IMG/VR virus record: IMGVR_UViG_3300042317_001440
Location: 1 to 32,065 of that record
DNA from: a virus
Length of the DNA stretch: 32,065 nt
Direction: 5' to 3' (one strand)
Position numbers and translations under genes: made by a program. How positions within the stretch are numbered: the first letter of the stretch is position 1; each line of letters starts with the position of its first letter. The notes beneath the pieces were generated by a model that saw only the letters and a program-made list of their open reading frames with translations, was not told the origin of the DNA and did not search any database. Shown here piece by piece: positions 28,621 through 32,065 of the stretch.

Positions 28621-29537
28621 TGGAAATCACAACATCTTTAATTACAGATAATCAACAGTATTTGTTGCTACTTGCAACAGTTATGGGGCTGTCCTTTTGG
28701 GCAAAGAAAACACAAGTATTCCTGCCAGTATATAAATTTATTGCAGATAAAGTAAAGTCAAAGAGAGCAGTTGTTGCTTTAATTTCTTTAATTTCAGGAG
28801 TGCTCCCAATCAACGGAAGAGCTTCAGTTTCTGCTGGAGCCCTAGATACAATTGCTCCAAATAATGAAAAAAGAAAAGTCTTTGGAATTATTGATTATCT
28901 TTCAACCCATCATTACTACTTCTGGTCTCCATTAGAGGCAACAGTTCTTGTACCAATGGCTGCTTTAAGCATTTCTTATTGGGAGTTCATGGGAAGAATT
29001 TGGCCTCTTCTTGCTACAGCTTTAATTGTAATTTTTTATTATATATTTAAGATTGTAAAAGAAGATGAGGTGGAAATTAATATATCTAAATCCATAGCAC
29101 CTTCAACGTGGAAAGAAGACAGAAAGCAAATCAAGTCCTATGCAACAACCTTGCTATTTGTCGGACTAGTTATAATTCTAAGCAATATTGTAAAAGCAAA
29201 TTTTGATCAAATCAATGCTTGGGTAAATGGCGCACATGATAATGGTCTACTAGTTCTAGTTGCAGTTGCAGGATTCCTTGCAAGCTTTGCATTAGGCTCA
29301 AGCGGTAAGTTTGCTGGTTTCACATCCCTATCCGCTACAGTTTATGGCATAGACTATTTGCCATTGTTCTTTGCAATAGATTATGCGGGATACATGCTGG
29401 CCCCAACTCACAAATGCCTTGTCATCACCAAGTCATATTTTGACACTCCGCTAAAGAAGCACTACAAGGCAATTTTTGCCTTGGTCCTGCCAATTGTTCT
29501 TGTGGGAATATTGACCTATTTAACCATAGATAAGTAG
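28620..29537 (+). CDS. multi-pass membrane protein, DUF401/permease-like
   Basis: 305 residues from the ATG at 28620 (TAATG); the frame extended to 28581 lies within the upstream gene. Roughly seven to eight hydrophobic helices, e.g. YLLLLATVMGLSFWA (near 14), ALISLISGVLPING, LLATALIVIFYYIF, TLLFVGLVIILSN, LVLVAVAGFLASFALG and IFALVLPIVLVGILTYL. The LPINGRASVSAGAL and THHYYFWSPLEATVL loops resemble the DUF401 family of membrane proteins, thought to be ion or anion carriers. This is by recollection. It is very unusual among tail genes and is translationally coupled to the U32-methyltransferase gene. Confidence 0.65.
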   Translation: MEITTSLITDNQQYLLLLATVMGLSFWAKKTQVFLPVYKFIADKVKSKRAVVALISLISGVLPINGRASVSAGALDTIAPNNEKRKVFGIIDYLSTHHYYFWSPLEATVLVPMAALSISYWEFMGRIWPLLATALIVIFYYIFKIVKEDEVEINISKSIAPSTWKEDRKQIKSYATTLLFVGLVIILSNIVKANFDQINAWVNGAHDNGLLVLVAVAGFLASFALGSSGKFAGFTSLSATVYGIDYLPLFFAIDYAGYMLAPTHKCLVITKSYFDTPLKKHYKAIFALVLPIVLVGILTYLTIDK

Positions 29538-29650
29538 TACCCCTGCTGGCTTCTTAAATGCCTGTGGGGTATAATGGGTTAAGCAAAGGCAGTATAACTG
29601 TCTTTGACGATAAAGATTTATGATATACTTTTAGGTATAGGAGATACAAA
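29538..29650 (+). promoter_or_regulatory. intergenic region with two promoters and hairpins
   Basis: Contains the inverted pair TACCCC/GGGGTA around 29538-29571, then GGGGTATAAT (TATAAT 29570-29575), then a hairpin AAAGGCAGT-ATA-ACTGTCTTT, then TTGACG (29604-29609) and TGATATACT (29622-29629). AGGAG (29639-29643) stands seven bases before the next ATG. It therefore separates the island from the following tail genes and restarts transcription. Confidence 0.55.
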
Positions 29651-29983
29651 ATGCCAGATTATGCAAGTTTAACGTCCCAAGTAGAGTTATTCAAAACTAA
29701 GGTAGCCGCCCTCAGCGGTTCTTCGCTTGGAGCACAAGAATTGGTTTACCTAGCTAAAGCAATTGAATCAATGGGAAATCTTTTGGGAGTCAACGACGTA
29801 TTGGCAGCTACAAACACCAAGCTCAACGACATCTCAACTGCTGTAACTGGCGCCGTAACAACAGTGTCATCCGCAGGAAGTACACAAGTAGCAGCAGTCG
29901 CTGCAGCAGGAGCAACACAGGTAGCAGCTGTTGCAAATGAATTAAACAACTTTACAATCTATCAGAATATGGGAGTAATATAA
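29651..29983 (+). CDS. short tail protein with MPDY module
   Basis: 110 residues. The first 45 (MPDYASLTSQVELFKTKVAA; ELVYLAKAIESMGNLLGVNDV) match the 23215 protein. The rest is Ala/Val-rich with a repeat VSSAGSTQVAAVAAAGATQV, and the C-terminal beta domain of 23215 is missing. Probably a fibre or adaptor subunit that assembles as a helical bundle. One base separates it from the next gene's start codon context. Confidence 0.65.
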   Translation: MPDYASLTSQVELFKTKVAALSGSSLGAQELVYLAKAIESMGNLLGVNDVLAATNTKLNDISTAVTGAVTTVSSAGSTQVAAVAAAGATQVAAVANELNNFTIYQNMGVI

Positions 29984-29984
29984 A

Positions 29985-30305
29985 ATGCCAACAACAGTTA
30001 GCTTACCAGCACGTTTTTATGCAGGAACACTTACAAATGCCGAAGTAGGAGTCTGGACAGTTCCAGCAGCAGAGACAGACGTAATCACATCGATTACAGT
30101 ACAAAATATCACACTTGCTGCTCAATCATTTGATGTTAAAATGGCAGGAACATTCTTGGCTTACCAGCTAAGTCTTCCACCACAAACATTCATGACTTTG
30201 GATATCAAGCAGGTTCTTAATACCGCTGAAAGTATTCTAGTTAAAGCCTCAAATAACAACGCAGTGACGATGTTTATTTCAGGCGTAAAAATAACATCAT
30301 CATAA
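29985..30305 (+). CDS. small beta tail protein
   Basis: 106 residues. Starts MPTTVSLPARFYAGTL, followed by TVPAAETDVITSITVQNIT, QSFDVKMAGTFLAYQLSLPP and VTMFISGVKITSS. The alternating strands suggest a single beta sandwich of the kind seen in fibre-end or neck proteins. No cysteine. Likely part of the same structure as its neighbours; precise role unknown. Confidence 0.6.
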   Translation: MPTTVSLPARFYAGTLTNAEVGVWTVPAAETDVITSITVQNITLAAQSFDVKMAGTFLAYQLSLPPQTFMTLDIKQVLNTAESILVKASNNNAVTMFISGVKITSS

Positions 30306-30321
30306 TTTAAAGGAGTAAAAA

Positions 30322-31317
30322 ATGTCACAAGTTTCCAACACTACAAGTTCAATTTATTTGCCAGGACTAACTACAACAATCAATGCTGCCGTAACACAGG
30401 GACTACAGACTGGTATTACAGCAGAAGCGATTGCTTCTGGTGGTGTAAGCTCAATGTTCATGCCTCTTGAAACAAGAATTTATTCTTCTTCAAACTGGAC
30501 ACGTCCAGCAAACACAGGACCAGTTATTAAACTTGTTCTTGTCGGTGGTGGAGGTTCAGGTGGGTCTGGGCACTCTTGGTCACACAATGGATCTGGTGGC
30601 GGCGGAGCAGGACAACTTATTGAAAGATGGTTAGATATTTCTTCAATACCAGTTGGAGGAACTATTCCAGTTACTATTGGAAACGGTGGGCCAGCAGTTT
30701 CTGGAAACTCAAACGGAAACAATGGAGCAAACTCTTCATTTGGTGTAAACGGAAACTCATACTATTGTATTGCATACGGTGGAGGCGGAGGAGGATATCC
30801 TTACGGAACTGGTAACAATGGAAACTCTGGAAGCATGGGACCTGGCATGGGCAATCAAAACGGCGGAGGCTCAGGCGGAGGCGGAGGCGCAGGAGGAGAT
30901 TGGCAATATGGCGCAGCAGGCGGAGGCGGAGGCGCAGGAGGCGCAGCAGGCCCTGGAAGAAACACTACTTCAAGCAACGGTACAGGTTCTCCAGGATACC
31001 AAGGTGGATTTGGTTGGGGACCAGGAGCATCTGGTGGAGCACCAGGATCTAACCACAGTTGGACTTCATGGATTGGAGTTGGCGGTTTCGGCGGAATTGG
31101 TCAATATGGAATTGCAGGCGGAGGCGGCGGAGGCGGCGGAGCAGGCGGCGGAGGCTCATGCGGTGGCGGAGCAGGTGGCTCACCAACAACTGATAACTCA
31201 GGTGGAGAAGGCAGAAACGGAACAGGATCTGGTGGTGGTGGAAATTCTCACTCAAACGGAGTCGGCAACAGAGGAGGTTCTGGCGTAGCTATTATTACAT
31301 ACTACGTTAAGGCATAA
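30322..31317 (+). CDS. glycine-rich tail-tip fibre protein
   Basis: 331 residues. N-terminal: SSIYLPGLTTTINAAVTQGL, then a short strand WTRPANTGPVIKLVLVG. From about residue 75 it is dominated by Gly (GGGGSGGSGHSW, GGGGAGGAAGPG, GGGGGGGGAGGGGSCGGG), with a closing strand GSGVAIITYYVKA. It is a polyglycine-helix type region like that in receptor-binding phage proteins. Two cysteines only. A second copy starts at 31852. The following genes are probably its helpers. Confidence 0.8.
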   Translation: MSQVSNTTSSIYLPGLTTTINAAVTQGLQTGITAEAIASGGVSSMFMPLETRIYSSSNWTRPANTGPVIKLVLVGGGGSGGSGHSWSHNGSGGGGAGQLIERWLDISSIPVGGTIPVTIGNGGPAVSGNSNGNNGANSSFGVNGNSYYCIAYGGGGGGYPYGTGNNGNSGSMGPGMGNQNGGGSGGGGGAGGDWQYGAAGGGGGAGGAAGPGRNTTSSNGTGSPGYQGGFGWGPGASGGAPGSNHSWTSWIGVGGFGGIGQYGIAGGGGGGGGAGGGGSCGGGAGGSPTTDNSGGEGRNGTGSGGGGNSHSNGVGNRGGSGVAIITYYVKA

Positions 31318-31319
31318 TT

Positions 31320-31598
31320 ATGAGAGACTACGTATTTATTAATGAAGATGGTACAGTACATAACATACTAAGCCTAGTTGGACCTGAAGCAATTGAAGCA
31401 AACGAAGACCTAAAAGATCTTTTACACTTTGATTACACTGACTGGGATTATGATGATAAGCCAGGACCTGGCTCTACATATAACAGAGAAACAGAATCTT
31501 GGACTAAGCCAATTCCACCTATTACAAATGTTGTTGTGGAGCACCGAGTACCAATTACAGAACCAATAGCGGATGAATTAGCGGGAGGTCAAGAATAA
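31320..31598 (+). CDS. small fibre-chaperone-like protein A
   Basis: 92 residues, two bases after the fibre stop. MRDYVFINEDGTVHNILSLV and LLHFDYTDWDYDDKPGPGSTYN recall the short acidic proteins after phage fibres, with strand, helix and a D-x-T-D-x-D...PG pattern as in 31598 and 14347. Likely helps the 30322 fibre fold. Confidence 0.55.
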   Translation: MRDYVFINEDGTVHNILSLVGPEAIEANEDLKDLLHFDYTDWDYDDKPGPGSTYNRETESWTKPIPPITNVVVEHRVPITEPIADELAGGQE

Positions 31599-31852
31599 TG
31601 TCAAGAGTATGGGCACTATTAGTAGATAACATTATAGGAAATGTAATTCTTGCAGAAGAAGATTTTATTGAATCTCATCCAGATTTTTCAGGATTAGATC
31701 GGATTGACATTACAGACTATGACCCACAACCAGGAATTATGTGGGTACTAGAAGACAATAAGTTTAAGGCACCAGAATCAGTAAAACCAAAACCAGAACA
31801 CCTTGAGCTTGACCCAGTTAACAGTGTTTACGAAATTGAGGTAATATCATAA
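31598..31852 (+). CDS. small fibre-chaperone-like protein B
   Basis: 84 residues in TAATG overlap with both neighbours. MSRVWALLVDNIIGNVILAE, then RIDITDYDPQPGIMWVLEDN, an acidic end. IDITD...QPGIMW matches the 14347 protein (VDITDLEIQPGINW). It belongs to the same small family and sits between two glycine-rich fibre copies. Confidence 0.6.
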   Translation: MSRVWALLVDNIIGNVILAEEDFIESHPDFSGLDRIDITDYDPQPGIMWVLEDNKFKAPESVKPKPEHLELDPVNSVYEIEVIS

Positions 31853-32065
31853 TGGCAACATACGGAACAATTAATCAGATATACGTACCAGGACTAGATG
31901 CTCAAATTTTAGCATCAACAACAGCGCTTTCAACATCTATTGCAATTCCATTAATTGCAGCAAATCTTTCAGGTTTTTATAATGCATATGAAGTGACACT
32001 TCTAAGCGGAGGTTCATGGACACGTCCAGCTAATAGCGCACCAAACATAGAAGTAACACTTGTGG
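31852..32065 (+). CDS. glycine-rich tail fibre, second copy (cut by window end)
   Basis: Reads in frame to the end of the window, so its 3' end is unknown. Visible sequence, 71 codons, starts MATYGTINQIYVPGLDAQIL and includes SGGSWTRPANSAPNIEVTLV. IYVPGL and WTRPAN match IYLPGL and WTRPAN of the 30322 protein. Probably a tandem paralogue whose Gly-rich part lies beyond the edge. Confidence 0.75.
   Translation, partial: MATYGTINQIYVPGLDAQILASTTALSTSIAIPLIAANLSGFYNAYEVTLLSGGSWTRPANSAPNIEVTLV

Noticed and set aside
29559-29624. 21-codon frame in the intergenic region
   Set aside because: No ribosome-binding site, and it overlaps promoter and hairpin elements.
1-32065. tRNA genes, integrase or attachment sites
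   Set aside because: No cloverleaf-like sequence, integrase motif or long flanking repeat was seen in the gaps between genes.

Overview
The window looks like part of a tailed-bacteriophage genome (Caudoviricetes). It has a long run of tail-fibre, collagen-like, glycine-rich and fibre-chaperone genes on the + strand, a phage-type cobalamin-dependent ribonucleotide reductase, an endolysin, a holin candidate, an HNH nuclease and many tiny tightly overlapping genes. The DNA is AT-rich. Several promoters place the start codon 6-7 nt after a TATAAT-type -10, which predicts leaderless mRNAs. The left end carries TGTGA-N6-TCACA palindromes of the CRP/GlxR type. These traits together suggest, by inference only, a low-GC (for example freshwater) actinobacterial host. 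No terminase, portal, capsid, polymerase or integrase lies in the window, so phage lineage and lifestyle stay open.

Layout. 1-1,240: a leftward arm of micro-genes (36-60 aa, two of them membrane proteins) with four CRP-like palindromes, three of them upstream of recognisable promoters. 1,240-1,544: AT-rich, gene-free divergent control region. 1,545-3,542: rightward small genes (zinc-finger-like proteins, HNH nuclease, three small membrane proteins, one DUF6065-like protein) ending at a bidirectional terminator. 3,649-5,781: a leftward six-gene operon led by a secreted lysozyme-like endolysin and containing a second DUF6065-like protein. 5,782-6,013: divergent promoter region with a 9-bp inverted repeat. 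6,014-8,263: class II ribonucleotide reductase and a holin candidate with an EF-hand. 8,331-13,647: fibre genes, including one with a cupredoxin-like domain and one with 38 cysteines in NPYNPC and GGNC repeats. 13,670-16,435: three more DUF6065-like genes, a chaperone-like gene and a Cys-rich protein. 16,472-25,680: large fibre and tail-surface proteins plus a fibre-assembly chaperone. 25,696-29,537: a compact four-gene island without structural signatures (coiled-coil protein, unknown protein, U32-like/methyltransferase fusion, multi-pass permease-like protein). 29,651-32,065: further tail genes and two copies of a glycine-rich fibre type, the second cut by the window end.

Working together: the reductase supplies dNTPs, and endolysin plus holin would lyse the cell. 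The long + strand block builds a complex, probably variable host-contact apparatus with dedicated small chaperones. The repeated DUF6065-like genes and the 25.7-29.5 kb island are the parts whose purpose is least explained.
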